From positions 1 to 56,723 of the forward strand of contig CAZMGT010000019.1 in assembly GCA_964565895.1 (NCBI GenBank): a DNA stretch of 56,723 nucleotides, in the 5' to 3' direction. Positions within the stretch are counted from its first letter, which is position 1; every line of letters begins with the position of its first letter. Positions 25,068 to 34,386 of the stretch are shown one piece after another. A program made the position numbers and the translations under genes. Under the pieces are notes generated by a model that was given only the letters and a program-made list of their open reading frames with translations, searched no databases and was not told where the DNA came from. This DNA is from CAZMGT01 sp964565895. Its GTDB lineage: Bacteria > Armatimonadota > Zipacnadia > UBA1398 > CAZMGT01.

Positions 25068-26249
25068 CTAAATCCTCTGGAACACGACGGCAACGCCCTG
25101 GCCGCCGGCGACGGCTGCCGAAACAAGGCCCACCTGGGCGCCGCGGCGGGGGATCTCGTGAAACAGCGTGGTGAGCATGCGCAGGGCCTCGGCGCCCACG
25201 GGATGGCCCAGGGAGATCGCCCCGCCGAGCACGTTAACCTTCTCCCGCGGGACCTTTAGCTCGCGCTCTGCGGCAAGGACGACAACGGCATAGTTTTCGT
25301 GGATTTCGGCAAGGTCAATGTCCGCCACGGTCATTTGGACGCGATCGAGAACGGCCTTTGCCGCCTCCGCCGCGCCGAGGGGCATGAACAGGGGGTCTAC
25401 CCCGACGACAGCGCTGCCCAAGATGGCATAGCGGGCCTCGAGCCCGTGCGCCTTGACGAACGACTCCGAGGCGACAACGACGCTCGCCGCTCCGTCGCCG
25501 AGCTCCGCGTAGTTGCCCGGGGTAACCGTTCCCTTGGGGCCCACGGCGGGGCGCATTTGGGCGAGCATCTCCGCGGTAACCGGCTCTTCCAGCCGCTGGT
25601 CGACGTCCAGCTCCTGCGGCTCGCCGTCGTCGGGCTGGAGGAACACGGGAACGATCTCCGTCAAGAACCGGCGCTTGGCCCAAGCCTCGGTGCACCGCTG
25701 ATGCGAAAGCAGGGCGTATTCGTCCTGCTCCTGGCGCGAGATGTTAAACTCGCGCGCCACGTTTTCCGCGATCTCGCTAGACAGGCACTCGCAGCGGGGG
25801 TCCCACAGAGCGTCGCGCACGAGGCTGTCCACGAGTGTGGCATTGCCCACGCGCTGGCCCTTGCGGAATCCGCTGAGCAGGTGCGGGGCCCGGCTTGCGC
25901 TTTCTACGCCGGCGACAACGACGCAGTGCGCCGCGCCAGCCTCGATCATTCGCTGGGCGATAACGAGCGCACGCAGGGAGGAGCCGCCCATCATGCTCAC
26001 CGTGGTCGCGGGGACCTCGCGCGGAACGCCGGCGTCGAGCGCCGCCTGGCGGGCGACGTTCTGCCCCGTGCCCGCGGAAATGGCGTTGCCCACGAGGACT
26101 TCGTCGAGCTCGGTCGGGGGGACGCCGGAGCGGCTAACCGCCTCCTCGATAACGTGCGCGGCAAGCGTGGGGGCATCGACATCGCTTAGGGCGCCGAGGA
26201 ATCTGCCGATTGGCGTGCGCACCGCGGTGAGGATGAGCGCGCGTTCCAT
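25068..26249 (-). CDS. Thiolase-fold protein lacking the catalytic cysteines
   Basis: A 393-residue protein that follows the thiolase fold along its whole length (AVRTPIGRFLG, NVARQAALDAGVP, GGAISLGHPVG, GGQGVAVV). The position of the nucleophilic cysteine (normally in V-N-x-x-C-x-S-G) reads VSMMGGSSLR (residues 84-93), so Cys is Gly. The second catalytic cysteine (normally C-I-G-G-G near the end) reads AVAGGQG, so Cys is Ala at about 379. The histidine of GHP is kept, while the N-E-A-F motif is H-E-N-Y. Acyl-CoA condensation or thiolysis by the standard mechanism is therefore unlikely. Possible roles are acyl-CoA or lipid binding. An AAGGGGG ribosome-binding site supports the ATG at 26249. 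Confidence 0.82.
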   Translation of the reverse strand: MERALILTAVRTPIGRFLGALSDVDAPTLAAHVIEEAVSRSGVPPTELDEVLVGNAISAGTGQNVARQAALDAGVPREVPATTVSMMGGSSLRALVIAQRMIEAGAAHCVVVAGVESASRAPHLLSGFRKGQRVGNATLVDSLVRDALWDPRCECLSSEIAENVAREFNISRQEQDEYALLSHQRCTEAWAKRRFLTEIVPVFLQPDDGEPQELDVDQRLEEPVTAEMLAQMRPAVGPKGTVTPGNYAELGDGAASVVVASESFVKAHGLEARYAILGSAVVGVDPLFMPLGAAEAAKAVLDRVQMTVADIDLAEIHENYAVVVLAAERELKVPREKVNVLGGAISLGHPVGAEALRMLTTLFHEIPRRGAQVGLVSAAVAGGQGVAVVFQRI

Positions 26250-26397
26250 AGATGTGTCCCCCTTGCCCGATGTGGGCGAACAGCTAAAGTGAGGTTCTTG
26301 TCGCGCGGGGTGTTGTCCTGCCCGCGGGGGCGCGGAAGGAGTGCATTTGCCCGCTTGGGAATAGCGCAGGTGAGCGTTGCGTGGTGGAGGGCGAGGC

Positions 26398-27756
26398 ATG
26401 GGGCGACGTTTGCTGCTGCCCGCGCTGGCGCTTGCTGGGGCGCTTGCGGCAGGCGCTGCGTTGGGCAAGCCGCACCACCTAACGTTGTTTATCCAGCTTT
26501 ATGACCCGCCGAGCGCGTTGCGCAGTTGCGCGGTGTGCCACGCGCGCGTGGGGAGCACGCTGAACGCATTTGGCCGGGCGGTTAAGCAGGCGGGGGGCGT
26601 TTCCGCGGGCCTACGCGCGGTAGAGAACGAGGACTCAGACGGCGACGGCGTGCCGAACATCGCGGAGATTCGCGCGGGGAGCTTTCCCGGCAACTCGCGC
26701 AGCACCCCGCAGACCGTGCCCCGCGGGCTGGACATCGTCGGCGGCGAGCACCCCCTCGCTTACCTCAGCGCCTCGGGCGAGCTTTATCTGATCTTCCGCG
26801 GGCAAGAGCGGCTGCTTAGCGGAAAGCGGAAGGTGGGGCTTTTCGCCTGGTCGCCGGACGGCTGGGGCGTGGCGTTCGCTGCGGGATGTGAGCTTTTGTT
26901 CGCCCGGCCCGACGGCTCGCTTGCGCATAAAGCCGCCCTGGGCCAGGGTGGGGAGATCGTTCGCCTGGTGTGGTCGCCGCTGGGCTCGCGCGTGGCCTGT
27001 GTTGTTCGCCGCGGGGGCAAGGCGGAGCTGTGGGAGGGGCTGGCGGCCTCCGGCACTCCGCGCCATGTTGCCGACGACGTGCTCGCGGAAACCGTGTGCT
27101 GGAGCGCAAACGGCGAGGCGCTTATGTTCTGCCCCGTGGGCAACGCGCGGCAGATTATGTCCTGGCCCGCAGGGGCGCAGGAGCCAAAGGCCGCCCCGCT
27201 GCGCGAGCTGGGCCACGCGCCGGCGGAGCTTTGCCCGCCGCACGCGGGCGCCGGCGGGCCGGCGTTTGCCTATCGCGACGAACAGGGGCGGGTGTTTGTC
27301 CTGAGCGAAGGCCGCGAGAAGGAAGTGCTCCAGGGGCAGGGAGCGCGGGCGCTCGCCTGGGCTCCCGACGGGACGGCGCTGGCGGTAGCGCGCGGGGGCG
27401 AGGTGCTTGTTGTTTCGCTTCCCTCGGCGCGCGCGCAACGGGTGAGCGAAGCGCACAGCGGAGAGGTCCTGCGCGTGCTTTGGTCGCCCTCGTCGGGCCG
27501 CCTGGCCTACATCGTGCGCGGGGAGAACGGCGCCGAGCTGTGGGAGACGGCGCTGGCCGAGCGGCGGCCGCGCTGCGTGTCCCGCGATGTGCTGCCGGAG
27601 ACGGTCTCCTGGCGGGCGGACGGGCAGCTTCTCGCTTTTGCGCGCAAGACGGAGGCTAACGTTCTTCTCGGCGCGCCGATTCCCGAGGGCGAACCCATGG
27701 AAGTTTTTCGGTTTAGCAAAACTGTGCTGCGCGCAGAGCTTGCCCCAGCGCTGTAA
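26398..27756 (+). CDS. Exported protein with single CxxCH haem motif, calcium-type loop and TolB-like beta-propeller
   Basis: A 452-residue protein whose ATG is supported by GGAGG seven bases upstream. After a signal peptide the mature N-terminus holds CAVCH, one c-type haem site. A DSDGDGVPN loop (thrombospondin-type-3 or EF-hand-like calcium site) follows at about residue 80. The rest is a beta-propeller of TolB/WD40-like blades, with recurring FAWSPDG, LVWSPLG, VCWSANG, LAWAPDG, VLWSPSS and VSWRADG. The combination suggests a periplasmic or surface redox protein in which the propeller binds a partner. The next gene begins 65 bases on. Confidence 0.72.
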   Translation: MGRRLLLPALALAGALAAGAALGKPHHLTLFIQLYDPPSALRSCAVCHARVGSTLNAFGRAVKQAGGVSAGLRAVENEDSDGDGVPNIAEIRAGSFPGNSRSTPQTVPRGLDIVGGEHPLAYLSASGELYLIFRGQERLLSGKRKVGLFAWSPDGWGVAFAAGCELLFARPDGSLAHKAALGQGGEIVRLVWSPLGSRVACVVRRGGKAELWEGLAASGTPRHVADDVLAETVCWSANGEALMFCPVGNARQIMSWPAGAQEPKAAPLRELGHAPAELCPPHAGAGGPAFAYRDEQGRVFVLSEGREKEVLQGQGARALAWAPDGTALAVARGGEVLVVSLPSARAQRVSEAHSGEVLRVLWSPSSGRLAYIVRGENGAELWETALAERRPRCVSRDVLPETVSWRADGQLLAFARKTEANVLLGAPIPEGEPMEVFRFSKTVLRAELAPAL

Positions 27757-27821
27757 CAAGCGCTGCAGCAACGACGACCGAGGATATTTGCCAAGCGCGA
27801 GAAATTTCGGGGGCAGTTTAG

Positions 27822-30083
27822 TTGGCCGCGGAGCAGGAAAGGGAAGCGACAGAGCCGGGCAGGCGGGAGGAAGCCGCGGTCGTTCCCGGGCTTACCGCGC
27901 GGGCGCTGGTGGCCTCCGTCGTCCTTTCGTTTGCCGCGGTGCTTTGGGTGCGCCAGGTTGAGCTGATTAACCACGCCTGCCAGATAAGCGAGTCCGTGCC
28001 GCCTGTGCCGGCGATCGCCGCGCTGCTGTTGCTTCTTGCGCTCTCCGGGGGCATCGGGCGAGCGGCGCGGCTGGCGGAGAGGCACAGGCTGCGCGCTCTC
28101 GGGCTCGCGGCGCTGCTTGTCGCGTGCGGTCTGCTTTTGTCCACCTTGGGGACGACGGGGAGATCGGTAGGCTCGCTGATCGCTGGGTTGGGGATTGCCT
28201 GCGCGCTGTTTACGTTTGCCGCGGGGGCTATTGCGAGGCACGAGCAGTGGTTTCGCTTCTCGCGGCAGGAGATTCTCGTTGTCTATTGCTTTCTCGCCGT
28301 CTCCTCGGTAATGCCCTCGGTGGGCGTGGCGCGGATGGTTTTTCCGGCAATTACCACGCTGCGCTACTTCGCCACGCCCTCCAACCTCTTCGAGGAATAC
28401 GCAAAGCACCTTCCCGCGTGGTATGCGCCAACGGACGAAGAGGTTATTCGCATGATGTACGAGGGGACGGATAACCCGGCGCCGGAGATCCCCCTGGAGA
28501 AGGTTCCCGTAATCGGGCCGCTGAGCAAGCTTTGGGTGCAGCTTAGCTATGGTACGCTAAGTGTTCCCTGGAATGTGTGGGGGTGGTACGCCAGTTTATG
28601 GGGCGTGTTTTTGCTGGTGCTATTTGTAGTGTTGCTGTGCGTTATGACGATGTTTCACAGGCAGTGGACGGCGCACGAGCGTCTGACGTTTCCCCTCGTC
28701 CAGTTTCCCCTCGAATTAACGCGAACCGGTGCTTTGGCCATCGGCAGCCCGCCGTTTTTTAAAGATCCCATAATGTGGATCGGCTTCGGCCTTGCTGTGC
28801 TGCACAACGTAATGAACATTGCCCACGCGGTAAACCCCTCTGTGCCCGCGTTGGGGTATCGGTTTAACATCGGCCAAATTTTCACGGAGCGGCCGTGGGA
28901 CGTTCTGCGCGGGGTGTCGCTTGCTTTTCGGCCGGAGCTATATGCCTTCGCCTATCTCGTGCCCACCGATGTCGGGCTTTCCGTGTGGTTGTTTTATTTC
29001 GTGCTCCGCGCGGAGCAAGTTCTCGGCGTGGCCTGGGGAATTGATGTTCCCGGCTATCCGTTCGACCGCGAGCAGTGCGTCGGGTCGTACCTGGCGCTAG
29101 GGATTTTTCTCATTTGGGCGGCGCGGCGCTGGCTTGTGCGAATTGTGTGCACGGCGCTGCGGCGTGAGGCGAATGCTACGCAGAGCGAGGTTCTGAGCTG
29201 GCAGCTTGCCTTGTGCGGCGCGCTGGGTGGGTTTTTGCTGCTCTGTTTGTTTCTCGTCGCCGCGGGGATGGATCTTTGGCTGGCCGTGCTATATTTGGGG
29301 ATAATCGTTTTGTTCGCCCTGGTATATGCGCGGGCGCGAGCCGAGGCGGGCGCGCCCATGGTTTGGCTCTTTCCTTGGTATCAACACAAGCAGGCGATTA
29401 CCAACGCTTTAGGCACGGAGATTCTCGCCCCCGGCGGTGTAATGAAGAGCATGACGATTTTCTCCTCCGTATACTTTCTCTCCCGCGGCTTCTTTTCCAC
29501 AATGCTCGCCACGCAGCTAGAAAGTATGAAAATCGCCGACGAGGCACGTATTTCCCACCGCAGAATGCTTACTACTTTAATTACCGCATGCGCCATTGGC
29601 TTGGCGTTTGCTTATTGGATGCACCTCGCCACTTATTATGAGTATGGGTGTAACGTGCTCGAAGGGGGCAGCACAGAAGGCGGCTACCGAACGAGATTGG
29701 CGGTAAACGAGTATACTCAGCTTACAGGGTGGGGCGAGAATCCGGCGGGGCCCGATGTGGCAAAGACAGAGGCTATGGTTGCGGGGCTTGTGCTTACGGC
29801 AATTCTCCTTGCTTTGCGCGTGGCTTTTTTGCGGTTTCCTATTCACCCCATTGGTTTCGCAATGGTTAGCGCCTACGGTTCGCCTATTTGGGGACCATTT
29901 TTGGTGACGTGGACGATAAAATGGGCGGCGCTGCGCGTTGGGGGAATAAAGACATATCGGAAGCTGCTTCCCGGGTTCATTGGCCTGGCGCTTGGGCACT
30001 TCTTTGCCGCGGGGATTGGGATAGGCGTTGCAGCAATTTGGGAACGCGAGCTGTGGCGAAACTACATCGTCCACTTCGGCTAG
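27822..30083 (+). CDS. Polytopic membrane protein of the DUF6785 (oligopeptide-transporter-like) kind
   Basis: A 753-residue protein with roughly 14 membrane helices, starting at TTG with GGGGG upstream. Its length, the long extracellular or periplasmic loop rich in Tyr, Pro and Asp after the fourth or fifth helix (WYAPTDEEVIRMMYEG), the TAHERLTFPLVQFPLEL segment and the GAPMVWLFPWYQHKQ segment match proteins annotated DUF6785/DUF6784 and related to the OPT family. Such genes occur in Planctomycetota, Armatimonadota and similar groups. Base composition is visibly more AT-rich towards its 3' end (from about 29.4 kb) than in most neighbours. The substrate is unknown. Confidence 0.62.
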   Translation: MAAEQEREATEPGRREEAAVVPGLTARALVASVVLSFAAVLWVRQVELINHACQISESVPPVPAIAALLLLLALSGGIGRAARLAERHRLRALGLAALLVACGLLLSTLGTTGRSVGSLIAGLGIACALFTFAAGAIARHEQWFRFSRQEILVVYCFLAVSSVMPSVGVARMVFPAITTLRYFATPSNLFEEYAKHLPAWYAPTDEEVIRMMYEGTDNPAPEIPLEKVPVIGPLSKLWVQLSYGTLSVPWNVWGWYASLWGVFLLVLFVVLLCVMTMFHRQWTAHERLTFPLVQFPLELTRTGALAIGSPPFFKDPIMWIGFGLAVLHNVMNIAHAVNPSVPALGYRFNIGQIFTERPWDVLRGVSLAFRPELYAFAYLVPTDVGLSVWLFYFVLRAEQVLGVAWGIDVPGYPFDREQCVGSYLALGIFLIWAARRWLVRIVCTALRREANATQSEVLSWQLALCGALGGFLLLCLFLVAAGMDLWLAVLYLGIIVLFALVYARARAEAGAPMVWLFPWYQHKQAITNALGTEILAPGGVMKSMTIFSSVYFLSRGFFSTMLATQLESMKIADEARISHRRMLTTLITACAIGLAFAYWMHLATYYEYGCNVLEGGSTEGGYRTRLAVNEYTQLTGWGENPAGPDVAKTEAMVAGLVLTAILLALRVAFLRFPIHPIGFAMVSAYGSPIWGPFLVTWTIKWAALRVGGIKTYRKLLPGFIGLALGHFFAAGIGIGVAAIWERELWRNYIVHFG

Positions 30084-30095
30084 CGTTTTCCCATG

Positions 30096-32147
30096 TTATT
30101 GCAGAGGCAAGGACAACAGCGTTACGCTGTAAGGAGCAACGGAAAGGGTATCGGCGACGGAGTCGATGTTTTCGTGTGTAATTTGCACGCGCGGGGGCTT
30201 GCCCGGCTCGTTATAGGCCATGGGGTCGTCGCCTGCGATCTCCCATTTCTCCCCGCCGCGGGCAAGTTGCGCTCCGCGGAGGTTGAGCGAAAGCTCCGCC
30301 GGCGTTGCCGTTGGGTTAACCACGCCGATGGTGAGCGTTTTGCCGTTTTCGCTCAGCGCCGCGGCAACGTCCAGCGGCTCTTGCGCCGAGGCAGCCACGG
30401 GGATTGTGCCAAAGTGGCCCCGGTAAAGCTTAAGCACAAGCCCTGTGGTGGCAAAGGCTGCTGAGGTTTTCGTCGTTTTTATGCAGCCGATGACGTTCAC
30501 CGTCTGTGCGTAGTTGGCCATAAAAACGATGTCGCTTTGCCTAGCAAATTCGTGTAGCCCTGCGGCAATCCCCAGCGCATCTTTTAGATGATAGCGTACA
30601 CCGAGCTGGCCGTAGACCTCCTCGCCATACCAATAGTTCCACTCGTCCATGGCAATGCGAATGTCCTTTCCCTTAAGCGAAGCGAGCTCGGTACGATATT
30701 TGCGGTGCGCGGCAACCTTTTCGCGTATCGCAGCAGGGATTTGACGCACATGCTCGACCACGCTTTGCTTGTTGTGGCGATAAAAGTGCTCGCTGATCAG
30801 GTCCATGTAATCCGCGCAGTGGCGAAGCATGCCCTCGCTCCATGGGCCGTGTTGGCCGACAGCGATTAGTTTGATGGTGGGGTCTACGGCGCGCATTGCT
30901 TGGGCAAAGCGGTTGTGTTTTCTTACGTATTGCTCAAGCGGCATGTGGCCGAGCTGCCATTTTCCATACATTTCGTTTCCAATACCCCACCACTTTACCC
31001 GATATGGCTCGGGGTGGCCGTTTTCGGCGCGCAGGCGGCCCATCGGTGTGTCCGGGGCGCCGTTTGCATACTCGACCTCTTGGGCGGCGCTTTGCGCGTC
31101 GCCCAACCCGCTGTTTACCACAATATAAGGCTCAGCGCCGACGAGGCGGCAAAAGGCGATAAACTCATCTAGCCCAAAATCGTTGTGTTCGATTCCCTTC
31201 CAGGCGGGGTTTTTCCGTGGGGGCCGGCGGTCGCGCTCGCCGATTCCGTCCTTCCAGTTATAGCCGCTGACGAAGTTTCCCCCGGGCCAGCGGTAAATCG
31301 GGGCGTTGAGCTCGCGGAGCAAAGCTAACGTGTCCGCGCGCATCCCTTGAATGTTGTCGCCCGGCATAAGCGACACCACGCCCACGTAGAGCTTCCCTTG
31401 GCCTCTGGCGCGTATCTCGAGCTTTGCGTTGTCGGTGCTTATCGGTGGGCGGAAGCGAAACGCGCGCTTTTCGTACTCGCCCGCAGGGGCAGGTAGTATT
31501 GCCGTTTGCTTGTCGCCGGCGTTTTCTCCCCAAATAAGGGAAATTTCCGCAGCGGTTTCCCCTCCACTATACTTAACCCAGACATAGCCCACATATTCTT
31601 TTCCCGCAACAACGCCGAGGTTTTCCTGGACAATTCCCCCGGGCGCGGAGATTATTGGTGTGTGCGCGCCGACAAAAGGTTTGTCTTCGTCCATTTGCAG
31701 TTTGGTTTCGGGGAGAAGTTTCCACGGCGACTGTTCTTCTCCGGGGAGGTAAAAGAACTTTCGGTCTTCGATCATCTCCGCCCAAATACCGCCATATATG
31801 CACCTTCCTAGATGCTCGATGAACTGACCGTAGATATATTTGGAGATAGGCGCTCCTGTTTGGCGAACGTCGATCGCCAGCGGTATGCCTTGTGTTCCTT
31901 GCTGCATGGCAACCACCCACTTGAACGCCGAAGTGCGCGAGCGCTGAGGGCCAACGAGCGCCAACGGAAGGTGAAACGCCGGCGCGGGCCAGGCGAGCGG
32001 CCGCGCAATCAGCGGCTCTGCACGACAACGCACCGCGCAAGACGCGCCGGCAGACAGCGCCGGAAGAGCAGACCCGCAGCAAGCGCATAATGCGCAGGCT
32101 GCAGCGAACGCGAGAAGGAGGGGCGAGAACACCGTTGTCGCTCGCAT
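30096..32147 (-). CDS. GH51 alpha-L-arabinofuranosidase, exported
   Basis: A 683-residue enzyme. Catalytic glutamates are visible: the acid/base E392 in WGIGNEMYG and the nucleophile E502 in AMDEWNYWYG. The FIEHLGRCIYGGIW entry motif of GH51 lies near residue 110, and a jelly-roll domain forms the C-terminus. GH51 removes arabinofuranosyl groups from arabinan and arabinoxylan. A start at 32147 has GGAGG nine bases upstream and gives a hydrophobic signal followed by about 50 low-complexity residues; a second in-frame ATG lies at about residue 81, just before the conserved domain. The gene converges on the DUF6785-like gene with 12 bases between stops. Confidence 0.88.
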   Translation of the reverse strand: MRATTVFSPLLLAFAAACALCACCGSALPALSAGASCAVRCRAEPLIARPLAWPAPAFHLPLALVGPQRSRTSAFKWVVAMQQGTQGIPLAIDVRQTGAPISKYIYGQFIEHLGRCIYGGIWAEMIEDRKFFYLPGEEQSPWKLLPETKLQMDEDKPFVGAHTPIISAPGGIVQENLGVVAGKEYVGYVWVKYSGGETAAEISLIWGENAGDKQTAILPAPAGEYEKRAFRFRPPISTDNAKLEIRARGQGKLYVGVVSLMPGDNIQGMRADTLALLRELNAPIYRWPGGNFVSGYNWKDGIGERDRRPPRKNPAWKGIEHNDFGLDEFIAFCRLVGAEPYIVVNSGLGDAQSAAQEVEYANGAPDTPMGRLRAENGHPEPYRVKWWGIGNEMYGKWQLGHMPLEQYVRKHNRFAQAMRAVDPTIKLIAVGQHGPWSEGMLRHCADYMDLISEHFYRHNKQSVVEHVRQIPAAIREKVAAHRKYRTELASLKGKDIRIAMDEWNYWYGEEVYGQLGVRYHLKDALGIAAGLHEFARQSDIVFMANYAQTVNVIGCIKTTKTSAAFATTGLVLKLYRGHFGTIPVAASAQEPLDVAAALSENGKTLTIGVVNPTATPAELSLNLRGAQLARGGEKWEIAGDDPMAYNEPGKPPRVQITHENIDSVADTLSVAPYSVTLLSLPLQ

Positions 32148-32363
32148 GGGCTTTGGCCTCCGTGCTAGCCGTGTGCGACGGGAAATATTGCGCTTGCCCG
32201 CCGCGAGGGTTGGATTTTGGGTTCTCCGCGGGCGCTCTTGCTCCTGCTCGCTGAGCAGACAAGAGGAAGTTTTCGCCCGAGTAAGAAGCGAAGCGGCGGC
32301 AAAGGTGGCCGGCCAGGGAACCGAGCGCGGTTATTGCCGCGCAGGGGAAGGGAGGGGCCTGCC

Positions 32364-32864
32364 GTGACTGCGGACGAGGTTATCGCAACGCTCGGCCTTC
32401 GCCCACATCCCAAAGAGGGCGGGTTTTTTCGCGAGACATATCGCTCGGAGGAGGCCATTGCAGGCGCCGCTTTGCCCCCGCGCTACGACGGTCCGCGGGC
32501 GTTTTCCACGGCGATTTACTATCTGCTTACCCCAGAGGCGTGCTCGCCGCTGCATCGGCTACGCAGCGATGAGGTGTTTCACTTTTACCTGGGCGACCCC
32601 GTGGTGATGCTCCAGCTTTGGCCGGAAGGCGAGGGCGAGGTTGTTATCCTGGGCCCGCGGATCGACCAGGGGCAGCGGGTGCAGGTCGTCGTCCCGCGCG
32701 GAGTGTGGCAGGGGTGCTGTCTTGCCGAAGGGGGCAGGTTTGCTCTTCTTGGGACAACCGTGGCCCCGGGCTTTGAATATCGCGACTATGAGCCGGGCGC
32801 ACGCGAGGAGCTGTTGCGCCAATACCCGCAGTTTGCGGAGCTGATCTATAAGCTTACCCCATAG
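32364..32864 (+). CDS. DUF985/cupin-5 family protein
   Basis: A 166-residue small cupin (DUF985, YML079w-like). Diagnostic stretches are LGLRPHPKEGGFFRETYRS, the STAIYYLLTP strand, SPLHRLRSDEVFHFYLGDP with the cupin histidines, and a closing GFEYRDYEPG. The GTG start at 32364 follows GGGAGG at a normal distance. Members bind small ligands or sugars, but no general enzymatic role is settled. It is divergent from the GH51 gene. Confidence 0.85.
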   Translation: MTADEVIATLGLRPHPKEGGFFRETYRSEEAIAGAALPPRYDGPRAFSTAIYYLLTPEACSPLHRLRSDEVFHFYLGDPVVMLQLWPEGEGEVVILGPRIDQGQRVQVVVPRGVWQGCCLAEGGRFALLGTTVAPGFEYRDYEPGAREELLRQYPQFAELIYKLTP

Positions 32865-33006
32865 GCCCCCAGCAGGCCCGCGGGCGCTTGCCGCAGAGAA
32901 GCGGCGGAGAGATTGCCCCGCGCAGGGGGGCGGGCAAGGTGCGGCGAAACTGCTGTGGGACCTGCGCGCCCTTGATGCGCGGGCAAGCCACTGGGAGGAG
33001 ATGGCC

Positions 33007-33702
33007 ATGCGTAGAGCAATTGCGCTTAGCGTTATGGGAGCGATTGTGGTGGGGGCGGCGGCGCTCGCCGCGGAGGGAGTTAACCCGCCCGAGGGGTTCG
33101 TTGCCCTGTTCGACGGCAAGACGCTGGACGGGTGGATTGTCCCCAAAGGCGACAACGGGCATTGGAAGGTTGTGGATGGGGTTATTGACTACGACGGAAA
33201 GAGCGAGGCGAAGGGCGACAAGAACCTGTGGACGGAGAAGGAGTTTGGGGACTTTGTGTTGCGCGTAGATTGGAGGTTTCCGGCAAAGCCTGTTAAGCGG
33301 CAGCGGCCGATAATTCTCCCCTCCGGCGAGACGTCGAGCGAGACGGTGGAAGTGCTCGACGCGGGCGACAGCGGGATTTACCTGCGCGGCACGCCCAAGG
33401 CGCAGGTGAACATTTGGTGCTGGCCCGTGGGCTCGGGGGAGATTTGGGGCTATCGCACAGACAAAAACCAGCCGCCGGAGGTGCGCCGCGCGTGCACGCC
33501 GCTTAAGCGCGCCGACAACCCGCCGGGCCAGTGGAACACGTTTGAGATTACCATGCGCGGGGACAGGATTACCGTCGTGCTCAACGGGGTAAAGGTTATC
33601 GACAACGCGCAGCTCCCCGGCGTTCCCGCGCGCGGGCGTATTGCTCTGCAGCATCACGGCGACCCCATTCAGTTTCGGAACATCTTTATCAAAGAGCTGT
33701 AG
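33007..33702 (+). CDS. DUF1080 protein (3-keto-disaccharide hydrolase-like)
   Basis: A 231-residue exported protein with a signal peptide cut near AALA-AE. The FVALFDGKTLDGWIV opening, GHWKVVDGVIDYDGK, the DSGIYLRG motif and NTFEITMRGDRITVVLNG are the typical DUF1080 concanavalin-like pattern. Several members hydrolyse 3-keto-glycosides formed by Gfo/Idh-type oxidoreductases. The start at 33007 is chosen because GGGAGGAG abuts an earlier ATG at 33001. It probably acts in the periplasm on oxidised glycosides; the substrate is inferred only. Confidence 0.88.
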   Translation: MRRAIALSVMGAIVVGAAALAAEGVNPPEGFVALFDGKTLDGWIVPKGDNGHWKVVDGVIDYDGKSEAKGDKNLWTEKEFGDFVLRVDWRFPAKPVKRQRPIILPSGETSSETVEVLDAGDSGIYLRGTPKAQVNIWCWPVGSGEIWGYRTDKNQPPEVRRACTPLKRADNPPGQWNTFEITMRGDRITVVLNGVKVIDNAQLPGVPARGRIALQHHGDPIQFRNIFIKEL

Positions 33703-33892
33703 TAGCCAGGCCGCGGCCGATGCGCGCGGCGGTTGGCGCGGGCCAGGGTCAGCGGCAACAAGGCCCGCGGGTGGTCCGCAGGGCGGGCGATGGTGGACAA
33801 ACAAACGCGCGAGCGCGACCTTGGGGGCCGGGGGTTGCGTGCGCGGGCGAGCTGGAAGCTCAAGGGCTCGGGCCAGCCTGGGCGGGAAGCGG

Positions 33893-34348
33893 CTAGGGGA
33901 ACTCCGGCAGCGAGGGGCTTGCTTGGCGGGGCCGCCATGTGCGCTGCTCGTCGATGACGTGAACTACGTCCCAGCCGCGGTCGGCCAAGGCAAATCCGAT
34001 ATACCTGCGGTGACAGCGCCAGGGGAAGCGCTCGGCGCAGACGACTGCCGTGGGCGCGGCCGAGGCGATCTCCTCCAGCTCGCTGAGCGCTTGGGAGAAC
34101 TGCTCGGTTTGGGCAAAGGCCTCGTAGCCTCCGCTGCGGAAGCCGCCCAGTTTGTCCCCGAAATACTTATATTCAAAACCGGCCGCTTTAAGCAGCGACT
34201 CGAGGTTCTCCTTTTTAAAGTGCTCGAATTTACTTGTGGGAAAGCGGCGCACGTCAACAATACGGCGAATGCCCCAGCGGTTGAGAAGGGCCAGGAATTC
34301 CTCCGCTGTGCGGTTGCTCGTCCCCAAAGTAAAGATTCTGCGCACCAC
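33893..34348 (-). CDS. DUF488 family protein
   Basis: A 151-residue DUF488 protein. Typical sequence is IFTLGTSNRTAEEFLALL, IVDVRRFPTSK, KYFGDKLGGFR and the metal or nucleic-acid-like motif CAERFPWRCHRRYI (Cys-x6-Cys-His). The start is GTG at 34348, four bases after AGGAAG. The function of DUF488 is unproven. It lies just downstream of the deacetylase-like gene on the same strand, with 38 bases between. Confidence 0.86.
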   Translation of the reverse strand: MVRRIFTLGTSNRTAEEFLALLNRWGIRRIVDVRRFPTSKFEHFKKENLESLLKAAGFEYKYFGDKLGGFRSGGYEAFAQTEQFSQALSELEEIASAAPTAVVCAERFPWRCHRRYIGFALADRGWDVVHVIDEQRTWRPRQASPSLPEFP

Positions 34349-34386
34349 GACACTTCCTACATTTCAGGTATTCTTGCTGCCCGCCG

